Assembly: GCF_001632365.1 (NCBI RefSeq)
Contig: NW_024468549.1
Location: forward strand, 190,419-254,418
Source: Laetiporus sulphureus 93-53
Taxonomy: Eukaryota; Basidiomycota; Agaricomycetes; Polyporales; Laetiporaceae
Direction of reading: 5' to 3'
Length of the DNA: 64,000 nucleotides
Every line of letters starts with the position of its first letter. Within the stretch, counting starts at the first letter, position 1. Made by a program: the position numbers and the translations under genes. Below the pieces are notes generated by a model. That model made no database searches. It was not told where the DNA came from and saw nothing but the letters and a program-made list of their open reading frames with translations. Below are positions 21,286-33,289 of the stretch, piece after piece.

Positions 21286-22353
21286 ATGTCGGCCACAATT
21301 CATCTCCTATTCTTTTGGCTCACCTCCCGTGTTCATGCCATGGAGTCTGATACCTTCAACACCTTCTTCAACACCTTCATCGAGCAGTTTTCCTCCCAGT
21401 TACACAACACTCTGCATGGCTCGCTCCTCAAACCTGCTATTGTCCGTCCGAGTTCTGGTGGTGCTGTTCGTCATGAGCGAACGAAAGCTGGCCGACAGAA
21501 ACCTTATTCCACGCACACTGTACCCAGCAAATCAGCACATTCTTTGTTCCAAACTAGCCCGACGATCAGCTGCAACCCAAACCTGGCCTCTTCCTCTCGT
21601 TATGTCTTATCTGTCGATACCACAGTTCACACCGAGTCAGTTTTGTCGCAATGCCTCGCCACCTCTACCCTTAACCAATACGGTGCATCTTTGCAGTCCT
21701 TTATGGCCTTTTGTGATGCGGAGAACATTTTCCTTGGCATGCACCTCCCTGCCGATGAGTTCCTGCTTTGTGCATTTGCGGCATCAAAAGCGGGGTCTCA
21801 CGGTCGTTCCTCTGTTCAAAATATGTTATCTGCTGTGCGCACATGGCATATCATTCAAGGCGTAGCATGGCATGGAGGCCCTCACCTTGCCTACATTCTC
21901 AATGCCGTTGAACGCCTCAGTCCTGATCGACAAACCCCTCAGCTACCAATCACACGCTCGATGCTGGAGCTTCTTCATCGTGAACTCAACGCATCTGATC
22001 CGGAGCTGCTCTGCATTCTATGTGCGGCCAATGTGGCCTTTTAGGGCCAGCTTCATCTCGGAGAGATCTTTCCAACCTCTCAGACTCGCTTTGATCCTAG
22101 CAGAGTCCCTCTTCGCAACCATCTTCACGAAGCATCCTCATTGAATGGATCTCGTTCTCTGCATCTTTCTTTTACAAAGGTCAAGAAATGTGCTGGTGAA
22201 CAAGTCACAATTACACGTCAATGTGGCCCTTCTGATCCAATCGCTGCCTTGCAACAACACCTTTGCATTAATTCCATTCCCGGCGATCTACCATTATTCT
22301 CCTTCCATACAACTACTGGATCCTGGTCATGCTTGACTAAGAAGTTAATCTAA
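21286..22353 (+). pseudogene. Tyrosine recombinase of the YR retroelement, truncated
   Basis: Frame opens at MSATIHLLFF (21286). It has an N-terminal SAM-like core-binding domain (QCLATSTLNQYGASLQSFMAFC, LCAFAASKAG, SVQNMLSAVRTWH). A TAG at 22042-22044 precedes QLHLGEIF, where family members have FWG.LRLGE; the catalytic Arg is His here (22054-22056). A shift near 22140 leads to RSLHLSFTKVKKC and QQHLCINSIPGDLPLFSF. The distal H-X-X-R and the nucleophilic Tyr are absent because the sequence runs into a DNA-transposon arm. The enzyme would integrate circular cDNA by strand exchange without a DDE step. Confidence 0.85.
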
Positions 22354-22745
22354 ATAAAAGGATTACATATATTTTTAACATTTTATCTTACAAAGGATGA
22401 TGAAAAATTAAAAGGAGATTGAATAAAATCTTTCTTCAATCATTCTTTAATATTTCATATAAAGTTATGATAAAAAGTTTCAAAAACATTTTTCACTCTT
22501 TTTTGTCAAGGATAATAAAGATATTGTGACAGTGTCACACCCTTGTCATCATATACTTGTAATCTAGCACTAAGATGTGAAGGTTAATACTCAGATTTAT
22601 ATGTTAGCACTATGCTAGTGCTATGATCAGGAAAATAATACTAAGATTCTAATGTTAGCAATATGCTAGTAGTCAGCTAGTGCTAAGGTCTATATATTAG
22701 TACTATGCTAATACTATGCTAGTACTAAGGCCTCAAAAGTTGGTA
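22353..22745 (+). mobile_element. CACTG element copy 2, inner left arm and core
   Basis: From about AGGATTACATATATTTTTAACA the sequence follows the family left arm (GATGATGAAAAATTAAAAGGAG, GATATTGTGACAGTGTCACACC) and the TAGTACTATGCTAGT core, ending near 22745. No right arm directly follows. Confidence 0.75.
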
Positions 22746-23001
22746 CTTGTTGAAATCTGGTGAGCTATGTCACACTGCAAAAAGTAGACAGGCAGATGAA
22801 ATAGGAAGCATTTGGTGGTCCATGTGCAGAGGAGCAAATATGTATGTACACATATTTGCTGCTACAGACAGCATCAGTTTGCCTCTCAGTAAACATACAT
22901 TACCATATAGTTAGCCCAGTTGAGTGCAATCTGTCAACACAAACTGATCACTTACCTCTATCCTTCCTCTCTTGACTATGTTCTCATCTTCAGCTGTCAA
23001 C
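22746..23001. other. Unassigned short spacer with hairpin
   Basis: Between two CACTG copies. Contains a hairpin at 22833-22860 (AGCAAATATGT and its complement, 6-nt loop). No gene seen. Confidence 0.4.
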
Positions 23002-24134
23002 CACTGGGTGAAACAATTAATAATTTGATATCACAGATGATAAAGATATTGAAGAAAAAGTTCAAATCTTTTTAGTGTCTTTATTGTCAATTTGTGATAA
23101 ATGAATTCTAAATATTCTAAACATTTTTTCTTGTCAAAGATGATAGAAAGGTTGAAAAGAGATTGAATGAAATATTAGAAAATAATGTTTTATGATCTTT
23201 CAAACAAAAGGATAAAAATGTTTAAAATCATTTTCATTCTTTTTTTTATAAAAGATGATGAACATATTGTAATCATATCACATAATTATCATTTCACACC
23301 AAGTCAGTACTAGGATATGAAGTCTAATACTCACATTTAAATGTTAGTACTAGCATTTATTCCTTAGCGCTGATATAGTACTAGCACAGTATTAAGCTCT
23401 AGACTTTAGTACTAGCCTAGTATTAGTATAACACTAGTGTAGTACTAGCCTAGTATTAGTATAACACTAGTGTAGTACTAATATTTAAGTCTTAGTACTA
23501 ACCTTCAAACCTTAGTACTAGCTAAGTGCTAGCATAGTATCAACATTTGAATCTTAGCATTAGAATAGTACTAATCTTTAGATATTATAGTAGCATAATA
23601 CTATTTCCTGAAGCCTTAGTACTAGCATAGTACTATTGTTTGAGGCCTTTGGCATAGTACTATTGCAGTACTCTTGACAGATCACACAATACTAGCATTT
23701 AAATCTTAGTATTAGCATGCTGCTAACATTAGAATCTTAGTATTACTCTTCTGACCATAGTACTAGTATAATGCTGACATATATGTAAATCTGAGTATTA
23801 ATCTTTATATCTTGGTGCTAGCTTAGTATATGAAAACAAGAGTGTGCCATAGTCATAATATTTTCATCATCTTTAATCAAAAAAGTGAAAAAGGATTTTA
23901 AGACTTTTCATCATAAATTCTACATGAAACATTGTAAAATGATTGAAGAAATGATGATTAATATTTCATCCAATCCCCTTTCAATCTTTTCATCATCTTT
24001 CACAACAAAAGATGTTAAGAATATTTTAAATACTTTTATCACAAATTGACAGTGAAGATGCTTAAAAGATTTGAACTTTTTCTTCAATATTTTTGCCATC
24101 TTGCACCTTAAATTATTGATTGCTTCACTCAGTA
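23002..24134 (+). mobile_element. CACTG element copy 3
   Basis: Starts CACTGGGTGAAACAATT at 23002 and ends TTCACTCAGTA at 24134, arms about 300-400 bp with a long TAGTACTA core (about 23300-23780). The flanks (AAC; TTA) do not match, so one end may have been altered by rearrangement with the neighbouring half-element. Confidence 0.75.
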
Positions 24135-24540
24135 TTAGTAGCATGCTCATACTATGCTCATACTAAGGCTTCAAGAGATAGTATTAACATTGAGATCTAA
24201 GTATTATCCTTTATATCCTAATATTGGATTAGTGTAGAACGATAATGATGTGATATGATTACAACATGTTCATCAAAGATGATGAGAAAAGAATGAAAAA
24301 CAATTTCTAAAATATTTTTCATAGCTTTCTCTAAAAGATTGTAAAATAATTGAAAAAATAATTGCAAATATGTCATCTAATCTTTTTTCAATCTTTTCAT
24401 CATCTTTAACAAAAAAAGATGTTAATAATATCTGAAATCCTTTTATCATTAGTTGACAGTAAAAATGCTAAAAGGATTTAACTGTTTACTTCAATATCTT
24501 TACCATCTTTCACCTCAAATTATTGATTGTTCCATCCAGT
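24135..24540 (-). mobile_element. CACTG element right half
   Basis: Core remnant (AGCATGCTCATACTATGC) followed by a full right arm ending CATCCAGTG at 24540. No left half directly before it; it could be the missing right half of copy 2 separated by insertion of copy 3. Confidence 0.65.
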
Positions 24541-25481
24541 GTGAGTGATGGTAAAATATTGAAGAAAAAGTTCAAATCTTTCTAGCATGTTTACTATCAG
24601 TTTGTGATAAAGAGATTCAAGATATTATTAACATCTCTTCTTGTTGAAGATGATAAAAAGATGAAAAAGATTGGATGACATATTAGCAATCATTTCTTCA
24701 ATCATTCCATAATCTTGTAGACAAAGTGATAATAAAAAGTTTCAAATTATTTTTGATTCTTTTCTTGTCAAAGATGATGAACATATTGTGATCATGTCAC
24801 ATCATTGTCATTCTACACTAAGCTAATATTACAATATGAAGGTTAATATCCAGTTTTAAAGTTAGTGTTATCTTTTTTGAAGTCTTAGTGGTAGTATAGT
24901 ACTAAAATATAGTAATATTGACATTTAAATCTTAGTACTAATCTTCAGACCTTACTACTAGCATAGTTTTAACATAGTCTAGTACTAGCACAGTACTAGC
25001 ATTTAGATTTTGTACTAGCATAATATCAACATAGTAAACATTTGGACCTTAGTATTAGCATAATGCCAACATTAGAATCTTGATATGATCCTCTTAATCA
25101 TAGTACTAGTGTAGTGGTATATAGTATATAAATCTAAGTATTAAATCTCCATACCTCAGTACTAGCTTTATATATAATGACATGGGTGTATCATGATCAC
25201 AATATTTTCATCAGTTTTAATAAAAACAACTGCAAAAAGGTTTTAAAATTGTTGGTCACATGTATTTTTGTATGAAAATGTCTGAAACAATTGAAGAAAT
25301 GGTTATCAAGATTTCATCCACACTCCTTTCAATTTTTGTCATCATTCTTTACAATAAAAGATGTTAAAATATTTAAATTCTTTTATCACAAATTAACAGT
25401 AAAGATGGTTGAAAGGTTTGAGCTTTCTCTTTAATATCTTTATCATCTTTCATCTCAAATCATTGATTGCTTCATGTAGTG
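24541..25481 (+). mobile_element. CACTG element copy 4, left end truncated
   Basis: Begins at the GTGA.TGATGGTAAA part of the arm (about 30 bp of the terminus missing), abuts the previous right end head-to-tail, has a TAGTACTA core (about 24890-25160) and ends TTCATGTAGTG at 25481. Confidence 0.7.
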
Positions 25482-25894
25482 ATTGCAAATTTGCTGATGG
25501 CTTTTGAGCTGAGCCAGCCATGCACTTTTTGCACTGTAATTCAAGTTCTTTTTGTCCTGTCTGAATGATCAGAAAAATGAGCCAGTGACATGTGAATAGC
25601 AGAAAGACAATGACTTGAGACATAATTCATCTCTGGTCAAAAAGACTGATCACATCTGTCACCTCACATAACAGCTTCTCACTATTTTCATTCTTTTTGT
25701 GAGTTCATGCTTTTATGGATCACCTTCATTTGTCAAGGTACTCACTCACAAATTTCATTTAATAAGCTGCTGATATAACTTCACATGTTCAGGTTACCTC
25801 AAAGTCTCTGCTACCATGTATGCTGAGGCTGCACTGCAAGCAATAGCCATCAAAGTCATTTGTTTCTTCTGCTTCAGGTTCTATAGAGGATTTT
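25482..25894. other. Unassigned AT-rich spacer
   Basis: No open frame of note, no repeat recognised from elsewhere in the window. Confidence 0.3.
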
Positions 25895-26701
25895 CACTCA
25901 TGCTTCTCAGATTGTTTGAAAGGTGAAAGATGGTGAAGATATCAAAGAAAAAGCTCAAATGTTTGGAGGCTCTATAAATGTAATATATTTTTAATATATT
26001 TTCATGTAAAGAGTAATAAAAGGATTGAATAAATTATTAATAATCATTTCTTCAATTATTTTATAATTTTTCAGACAAAGCTTTGATTCAAAATTTTGAA
26101 AATGTATTTCATTCTTTTATTTTAAGGATGATGAACATATTGTGACTATGTCACACCCTTGTCATCATATACTATGCTAGTACTAAGATATGGAGGTTCA
26201 TACTCAGATTTATATATTACCACTATACTAGTACTATAGTGAAAAAGTAATACTGAGGTTTCAATATTAGCAATATTCTAGTACTAAGCTAGTATGTAGT
26301 AAGGTGTATATATTAGTATCATAAAAGTGCTGTATGAGTACTAAGATCTAAAAATTAGTATTAGCATAATATTAATCTTTATATTCTAGTACTGGCTTAG
26401 TGTAAAATAATAATGATGTCACATGATCACAATATGGTTATCATTCTTGATAAGAGAAGATTTAAAAACAACTTTAAAATGTTTTGTTATAACTTTGTCT
26501 AAAAGATTGTCAAATAAATGAAAAGTTGATTGCTAATATTGTATTCAATTGTTTCCAATATTTTATCATTAAGAAAGGATATTAGAAATGTTTTGAATTC
26601 TTTTATCACATATTAATAATAAATATGCTGAAAATATATAAACTTTTTCTTCAATATCTTTATTATCTTTCATCTTAAATTATTGATTGTTTCACCCAGT
26701 A
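25895..26701 (+). mobile_element. CACTG element copy 5, divergent
   Basis: Left end CACTCATGCTTCTCAG is a decayed form of the family terminus; GGTGAAAGATGGTGAAGATATC follows. Ends TTTCACCCAGTA at 26701. The flanking triplets TTT and TCT agree in two of three bases. Arms are more diverged than in copy 1. Confidence 0.65.
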
Positions 26702-27919
26702 TCTGCACCTTTGTCTGAGATAACTACATTCAATATCACTTGTGATAAGTTAATTGCACTTTTCGATATGAGTTACACTCATTTCATTGCAGAATCTGTT
26801 ATTCTGATAAATTTTTGATTCAAGAGTACATACATAAAGCTATTCTAAATTCAAAAACTTTTGAGCTCTAAATACAATATTCAATAACTGAATGGCTTAC
26901 TGAAAACCTTGACATACTCAAACACTGACACCATCCCTATCTCAAGAACCTCATTAGACTGAATGATTCAGATAAAATTAATATATCATAAAGAATTAGT
27001 GAATTTTACAACAGACCCTTATTATGCTTTGCAATTTCTCTGGCACTGCTGCCTCTCTCTCTCTATAATCATGCCATGGTCATCCTAATAAGCATGCAGG
27101 AACCATAGCAAGTGTGGTATTATTTAGTGATCATAATGGGCTCTGAGTTTTGTGATTGCAGGCTCATTTACAGCCTAAGAAGAAACTGGATCACTGTGAC
27201 ATATAATGAAGTGATAATGACATGACAAACCTCAATCATTGCTTAGTGTTGCTCACTGAGATCCTGGTGTTCAAACTTATTTATAAAATAATACACAATC
27301 TATCTATAAAAAATCTATACTAAAAATGTGTCATAAATAAATAGTGTCAAATATGTATAAAAGATCTCACAGACAAAATATGACAGAAGTGTCAGACAAG
27401 GGTAATAGCCATGATGTTTCTTATATTAGCATGATCTCCATCTTTATGATTGACACACTTTGGTGACATCAGTTCTTTTTCACAGTGGCATCAGACATAC
27501 AACAATGGGTTTGGTTCTACTTAAACCAGCAAGCATGACAATAAGTACATGAATAGATCTGTAAAAGTAGCTAATTATAAAGTCAAGCATATTATAGAAC
27601 TAGCTTGATGACAATCTCTACTACACTTTGTTAAATTTATCTATATTTCTCAGTGCACCTTGAACATATTCTAGTATTAATATATAATGTGAATTTTCAC
27701 TTGTATCAAATGTGGCAATGTAACAATAATCCACAGCAGTCAAATAATTAATATATATCTGGAAACTTAGAAACATTATAATGTAAAGTTAAAATTTCTT
27801 TGATGAGTCATCACATCTGGTGTATCATGCATGATCATAGCGAGATTGATCATCTCTACTCTGCGATATATATATATACCTTCATCTATTGCTCAAAACT
27901 GGTGCTGTATCACTGTGCA
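26702..27919. other. Unassigned AT-rich region, 1.2 kb
   Basis: No open frames, RNA genes or recognised repeats; a short AT microsatellite near 27860 (ATATATATATA). Confidence 0.3.
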
Positions 27920-30900
27920 TACTGGGTGAAGCAATCAATGCTTTAAAATGAAAGATGGTAAAAATATCGAAGAAAAAGTTCAAATTTTTTAAGCATCTTC
28001 ACTGTCAATTTGTGATAAAAGTATTTAAAATATTGTTAACATCTTTTATCTCGAAAGATGATGAAAAGATTGAAAGGAGATTGTATGAAATATTAATAAT
28101 CATTCCTTGAATCATTTTACAATCTTTCATAGAAGACTATGATAAAAAGTTTCAAAATCTGTTTTCACTCTTGTTTGATCAAAGATGATGAAAATATTGT
28201 GACTATGTCACACCCTTGTTCTCATATACTAAGCTAGTAGTAAGATGTGGAGGTTAATACTCAGGTTCAGATGTTAACACTATATCAGTGCTATAGTTAG
28301 AAGAGTAAGACTAAGATTCTAATGTTAGCAGCATGCTAATACTAAAATTTAAATGCTAGCATTCAGCTAGTACTAAAGTCTGCAGGCTATTCATTCATGG
28401 CAGACAACTTCTTCCCTCTCATCCTCTGACATCACTGATGCCAATATTGGAACTGGCAGATTCACGCAAATATATAGTTGCAGATGCTGCTCCAGAATAT
28501 CTAAGACCACCTCGACTCGATGGACAACATTCGCTTATTAGATTTCATTATGGATGTTCAAGGTGTTCAGCTGTCAGAGCACGTGCAAGAAGTGCAGTGG
28601 TCAACAGGGCATCCGCACTACTTTCTACACTATTTTCTCGATCGGGTGACCTCCAGTTCACCATCATCAATGAAGACGACATCTAACTTGTGAAGTTTCT
28701 TGATTTATGATCAGCTATGCATGAGGATTCAGCTAATTTTTCTTTCATTAGTTCAATCAGCCAAGATGTTGCTGACCAAATCTGTACTGATCTACACAAA
28801 GGGAAGGTGTGTCTCATTCGCAACATGATCTGATCACTCAAGAACTTTGAGTTTATGGCAGATTATTTGTGGAAGGAATATGTGTTGTCATCAGACATGT
28901 CAGTAGACATTCACAGTCAGTTTCTGCATTGCTAACACGTCAGTAATCTTGAATTAGACATTCACGAATGCTGTATCAGCTAGGCTGAATCATATAAATA
29001 TGGATTACTTCATAATATTGTTGACAGTGCAGATAATACATGAGACATCAAGTTTGTGCTGGTGTGCAACTTGAGTACATGCTCATTGCTGCAAGAACTC
29101 GAGTGAGTATATTTCAGTTTTTCATTTCTAAAGTCTCTGTATCATCAGAAATTTTGATGATGGCTTGGCACAGAGTTGAGACATGATTGGCAGCTGCATA
29201 CCCCACTGCAGGACAGTGGATCCATCTAGACAATTGATTGAACTGACCTATGCTCACAAAAATTCAGACAGAAACTGCACCTGAATTATTCCACATAGTG
29301 GCATCAAGTTCTGGTGCTACTTCAATCTCAACTCTGAGCATCGCAACCTCGATCACGCAATGTAGAAGATGTTGATGTTACATCTCTGTTGTCTCTTGAA
29401 TTTTGATTTAAAGCTGATAAAATTGAGGAAACTGACAGAATTGAGTGAGCCAAAGACTGACCTGGCCAAGTATCATCCTGATCTCACAAAAAAATGATTG
29501 CTCAAATCTTTAATGTCAAGGTCATTGTGCTATATCCAAGTGATGTGCTAAGTGTCTCTAACTTGTCATCCGCTGTCACTGACCTGTATTATATGTAGCC
29601 CTCAACCATCAGGCAAGATGCATGCTGTCTATATTCCTGTCAAATCTGTCATGCAGGATGAGCATCTCTTTTTGTATAACACCCCCCACTGGACGGAGTT
29701 TGCACAGTCAGTCAATAACAAGTATGACAACCATACAATGAACCAAAATTATTACAATGTGATGGAGACACTCAATTGCATAGTTCTCGTGCTGCCATAT
29801 TTGTTAGAGGATTTCAGTAAGTTTGAGTTTCTTACTGTGTCGATGAGGCTCAAATTGCTGCAAAGTGTTATATGAACGACCTCTTCTCACCCTAATGGCC
29901 ATGATGCATGATGTGAACTGCATGGAGGGGCAAGCCCTCACTAATGAACCATTGTCGACTCATGCAAACCTGACAAATCACAGCTATAAGCTTTGTCAGA
30001 AGCTTACTTATGATATGAGATACCTGAATCTCGCAGCTGTTGTGAAGGAGGTTAAGTTGAACATCTCAGTATCTCTGAGAGATCGAGTTAATATTCATCA
30101 GATTCTCAAGCTCAAGTGAGACATGGCATGCTACCGTGATGTCACCTAGCTCTTGACTGCAAAATCGAGACTTCAGGCTAAGCAGGAAGTGGAAAAAGCT
30201 TCTATGCATAAGTTGATTCTGCCTTCTGTCCAGAAAGGTGTTCAGGACAACGAATCTGATGATAGATCTTCTAGCAAGCATAAAGCTAGCTCTATGTCAT
30301 CGACTCTGTTTAAAAAAGTGCAAAATTGATGTTGTCTCTCACAATCGCATTGTATCATATACGCTATATGATCTATTGTAGTGCTATCAATTTATGGATT
30401 CAGTGCTCTTGCTGTGTAAATGTTACACTGATGTATTTGAGTTAGTACTATGCTAGTATAAGCTAGTGCTAACATCTAGAGATCAACACTATGCTAGTAC
30501 TATGCTGATATTAGCATTCAGACTTTAGTACTAACCTTCAAACCTTAGTACTAATCTTCAGACCTTAATACTAGCATAGTACTAGCATTTAAATCTTAGT
30601 ATTAGCGTACTGCTAATATTGGAATTTTCGTATTGCTCTTCTGACTATAGTACTAGTATAGTGCTAATATATAAACCTGAGTATTAATCTCAATACCTTA
30701 GTACTAGCTTAGTATATAAAAACAAGGGTGTGACATGGTTACAATATTTTTATCATCTTTGATCAAAAAAGAGTGAAAAAAGATTTTTGAAACTTTTCAT
30801 TATAGTTTTCTATGAAAGATTGTAGAATGATCGAAGAAATGATGATTCATATTTCATCCCATCTCCTTTCAATCTTTTTATCAACTTTCACAACAAAAGA

Positions 30901-31022
30901 TTTTAAAAAGATTTTAAAGACTTTTATCACAAATTGACAGTGAAGATGCTTAAAAGAGTTGAACTTTTTCTTCAATATTTTTACGATCTTTCACCTCAAA
31001 TTATTGATTGTTTTGCCCAATG
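27920..31022 (+). mobile_element. CACTG element copy 6 carrying about 2 kb of gene-like cargo
   Basis: Left end TACTGGGTGAAGCAATCAA at 27920, left arm to about 28390. Core remnants with TAGTACTA units from 30430, right arm ending TTGCCCAATG at 31022. The flanking triplets are GCA and GTA (two of three match). Between the arms lies sequence not found in the other copies, with long coding-like stretches. This is the only copy here whose two ends enclose such a segment cleanly, and it looks like a transposon that captured host or element DNA. Confidence 0.7.
28390..30330 (+). pseudogene. Unrecognised multi-exon coding relic inside CACTG copy 6
   Basis: Coding-like stretches on the plus strand: 28438-28686, about 29300-29870 (one frame reads GKMHAVYIPVKSVMQDEHLF, NTPHWTEFAQSV, YYNVMETLNCIVLVLPYLL) and 29865-30330 in another frame (LYERPLLTLMAMMHDVN ... 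AAVVKEVKLNISVSLRDRV), ending in a Lys/Ser-rich tail (DDRSSSKHKASSMSSTLFKK). Stops between blocks are mostly TGA and TAG. A possible intron starts at GTAAGTTTGAG (about 29819). I do not recognise the family. The length and the basic tail suit a nuclear protein, but this is conjecture. It bears no DDE motif I can see, so it is not obviously the transposase. Confidence 0.45.
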
Positions 31023-31329
31023 GTAGGCTGTTCACCAAAATACTGTGAGCAGCAGTGCTAGTGCTCATGAGAGGGTATGCTGCTGAACATGTCACCACTG
31101 CATTTTAACATCCATGCCCAGGCTGCTTGAATGTACATGTAAAATATTAAAACTCAGAACCTCAAAATCTCAAAAATCATTTCTGCCAGTAATGACCCTC
31201 TGACCTGAGGATAATGTGAGTGTGAAATTGTGTGAAATGATGAGATCATCAATAGCTGATCATGTAATAAACTATTCCTTATTAGAGACTTTACATTTTC
31301 AATTCTCGAGGTACAAAGGAGAGTTTGTG
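31023..31329. other. Spacer with one end of another repeat family
   Basis: About 31157-31210 matches the end motif of the USP-containing repeats (CCTCA...TTTCTGCCAGTAATGACCCTCT), but the partner end is missing. Confidence 0.4.
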
Positions 31330-31860
31330 TGACACTGGACACTTAGGGCATCTATGTGATGTTTTTTGATACTCATGGAAGAGTGGATCATTATAAAGTG
31401 GTTTCATTTTTCACCCCTGTCCTGAGGTTAGGAGAGGACCCTTCCTTCAAAAGTTCCTTATCATGTTACATTTTGTGCTTACTCAGATTTGTTATCTTTT
31501 GTAATGGACATACAAATCGGAGTTTAAACATGCATGACGTAGCTGATGCAAATAGGTGCAAATATTCAGAGCCAATCACAGCACTGGATTTGCTGGAGTT
31601 AATGTCTCAAGGGCTGACGACTTGAAAGCGATTCAAATCAAGGCATTCAATAGCTTCAAAGAGGTTCAAAACATCGTGTTCAATGGCTTGAAAGCCATTC
31701 AAAGCCATTCAATTCAAAGCCATTTAAACCATTGTATTCAACAGCTTCAAAGCAGTTCAAACCATTGGGTTCAAAGTCATTCAAACCATTGTATTTAATG
31801 GCTTGAAAGCGATTCAAACTAAGGCATTCAATAGCTTCAAAGTGGTTCAAACCACAGTAT
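31330..31860 (+). repeat. Repeat family D, copy 1, with internal minisatellite
   Basis: Shares long similarity with 37040-37430, 40165-40310 and, inverted, 49495-49925: core TTAGGGCATCTATG, CCTGTCCTGAGGTTAGGAGA, GGTGCAAATATTCAGAGCC. From about 31620 it passes into an array of about 33-bp units of the type GGCTTGAAAGCGATTCAAAC plus CATTGTATTCAAT. Nothing coding is recognised; could be an old LTR or a MITE. Confidence 0.65.
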
Positions 31861-32129
31861 TCATTATTTTGTTATATATTTCAGTACAGTGACACAAACA
31901 ATGACTGATTTAACATTTTTCAGACTCATTATAGTCTCTGCTTGAGAAACAAGCAATAGATCTTCACATTTCACTGCATTTCACTTCAATTTCTTCATTC
32001 TGAGCATCTTAAAATAAAAGCTATTAATGCAATTGAGGTTTTCCATCATTACAGTATATTAATCCATATTTCGACTTTTTCAACTTTTGAGCATATCAAA
32101 AATACATGATAGATCACACATTAATGCTC

Positions 32130-32370
32130 TGCAATCAGAGCTGCATGCAGACCATTTTCCGTCTCAAAAAAGAGAAGATTTGAGGTCACAGAATGTATGA
32201 AGATGTCAGCCACTCAAATTCTCACACTTTAAGGTGCCACAATGCGCAAATAACACCAAATTATGGCATTCACACTGGCACATCTAGCTAGATGTGCCAG
32301 CATGCATGTCATAGTTTATCGTTGTTTGTAAACAATGAGAGTTTAAAATTAAAACCACATGAAACTGCAC
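32130..32370. repeat. Foldback element with 26-bp perfect central palindrome
   Basis: Centre 32275-32300 is a perfect palindrome (GGCACATCTAG then its complement). The arms around it are diverged inverted copies of each other, and are related to the foldback at 48600-48880. Confidence 0.6.
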
Positions 32371-32599
32371 AGACTGAGAATTGACTTCAAACTTCCAGGA
32401 CACTTATGTCCCAGATAGTATCAACCATTCTATCCACTAAACCATCTGCTGTTTATGATTAACACAGCCCAAATATAATATACAGTGATTAACAAAGCTA
32501 CACATATATTTTCGTGATTTATACTGTTTTTCTTTCACCTTCAGATTTTCTGTAGCTATATTCAAAGATAAAAGAAAAGTAGAAAGCCATACTTCTCAG

Positions 32600-33130
32600 C
32601 TTTCAAATGAGTATCTGTTGGCTGAATTGTGATGATCTGTTCTGAAGATATATACAACTCTATCAGATGAACTCATTTATACACTTTAGTTACTAACAAA
32701 CTTCAAAAAAACTCTATTAGTTGAATAATCAGCTTTTTGCCTCGAACACTGCCTTATCCCATTCATATATCAAATTCTGATGCACAAACCTGTCAATACT
32801 CTTTTATTTCTTTTTGAATTGCTTTCACAATTCTGTAATCTCTCTAAGTGGCTCCTCATGCCTTGCTAATCATTTTATGAGATACCTTCAAAGATGATCT
32901 ATAAAATTGAGCTCTGATAATTGATAACGCCATATCATTGTCTTAATAACATTCTTTCTAAGTCAGCCAAGTCATGCTTGAGATTATTATCTTGCTGAAA
33001 CACCATCTTCTTCACTTTTGCTGCAATGCTTCAAGCCATTTTGAAGCTCATTTCTCAAAATGCTAATATAAGGTCAGATTCATCTTGCCATCAGTGTTAG
33101 AGGTATATCTCATTATAATAGAAAGCTCTT
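32600..33130 (-). pseudogene. Old Tc1-type transposase fragment
   Basis: Minus-strand reading gives decayed equivalents of the C-terminal half of a Tc1 transposase (QQ.K.I.S... around the second Asp block, and WSLKVSHKM...GAT*RDY after the NPIE region). Many stops and indels. The N-terminal half is missing. Clearly older than the three 1.6-kb Tc1 copies. Confidence 0.55.
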
Positions 33131-33289
33131 CTGAGGTCACTCTGAATATTTCAATGCAGTTTGAAATGGCAGATATCTTGCAGTTCTGTCAAGGTTCATG
33201 ACATTCTGGAGGAGGAGATTGAATGCCCAGAAAGTGTATCAGAGTGCTTTAGGGGCCTGAAAGGTGGCTTTTTGACATATTACACATTG

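Larger units (their letters stand above)
17434..22352 (+). mobile_element. DIRS/Ngaro-order tyrosine-recombinase retroelement, interior fragment
   Basis: Order gag, RT-RNase H, tyrosine recombinase on the plus strand, with gag and RT overlapping, is that of DIRS/Ngaro elements. No methyltransferase region was seen, which favours Ngaro-like. Both ends are missing: the left border falls in an intron-like stretch ending CCTTCCTTGCAG at about 17448, and the right border falls before the recombinase catalytic C-terminus. It is embedded in the left arm of a CACTG element, with about 30 bp of arm lost at the junction. It keeps more CpG than its surroundings. Confidence 0.88.

Noticed and set aside
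28390..30330. Cargo of CACTG copy 6 as the family's transposase
   Set aside because: No DDE/D blocks or zinc finger readable in any frame, and other copies lack any trace of it; left as unknown.
31620..31860. Possible CRISPR-like array
   Set aside because: Units are contiguous and degenerate with no unique spacers, in a eukaryotic genome; it is a minisatellite.
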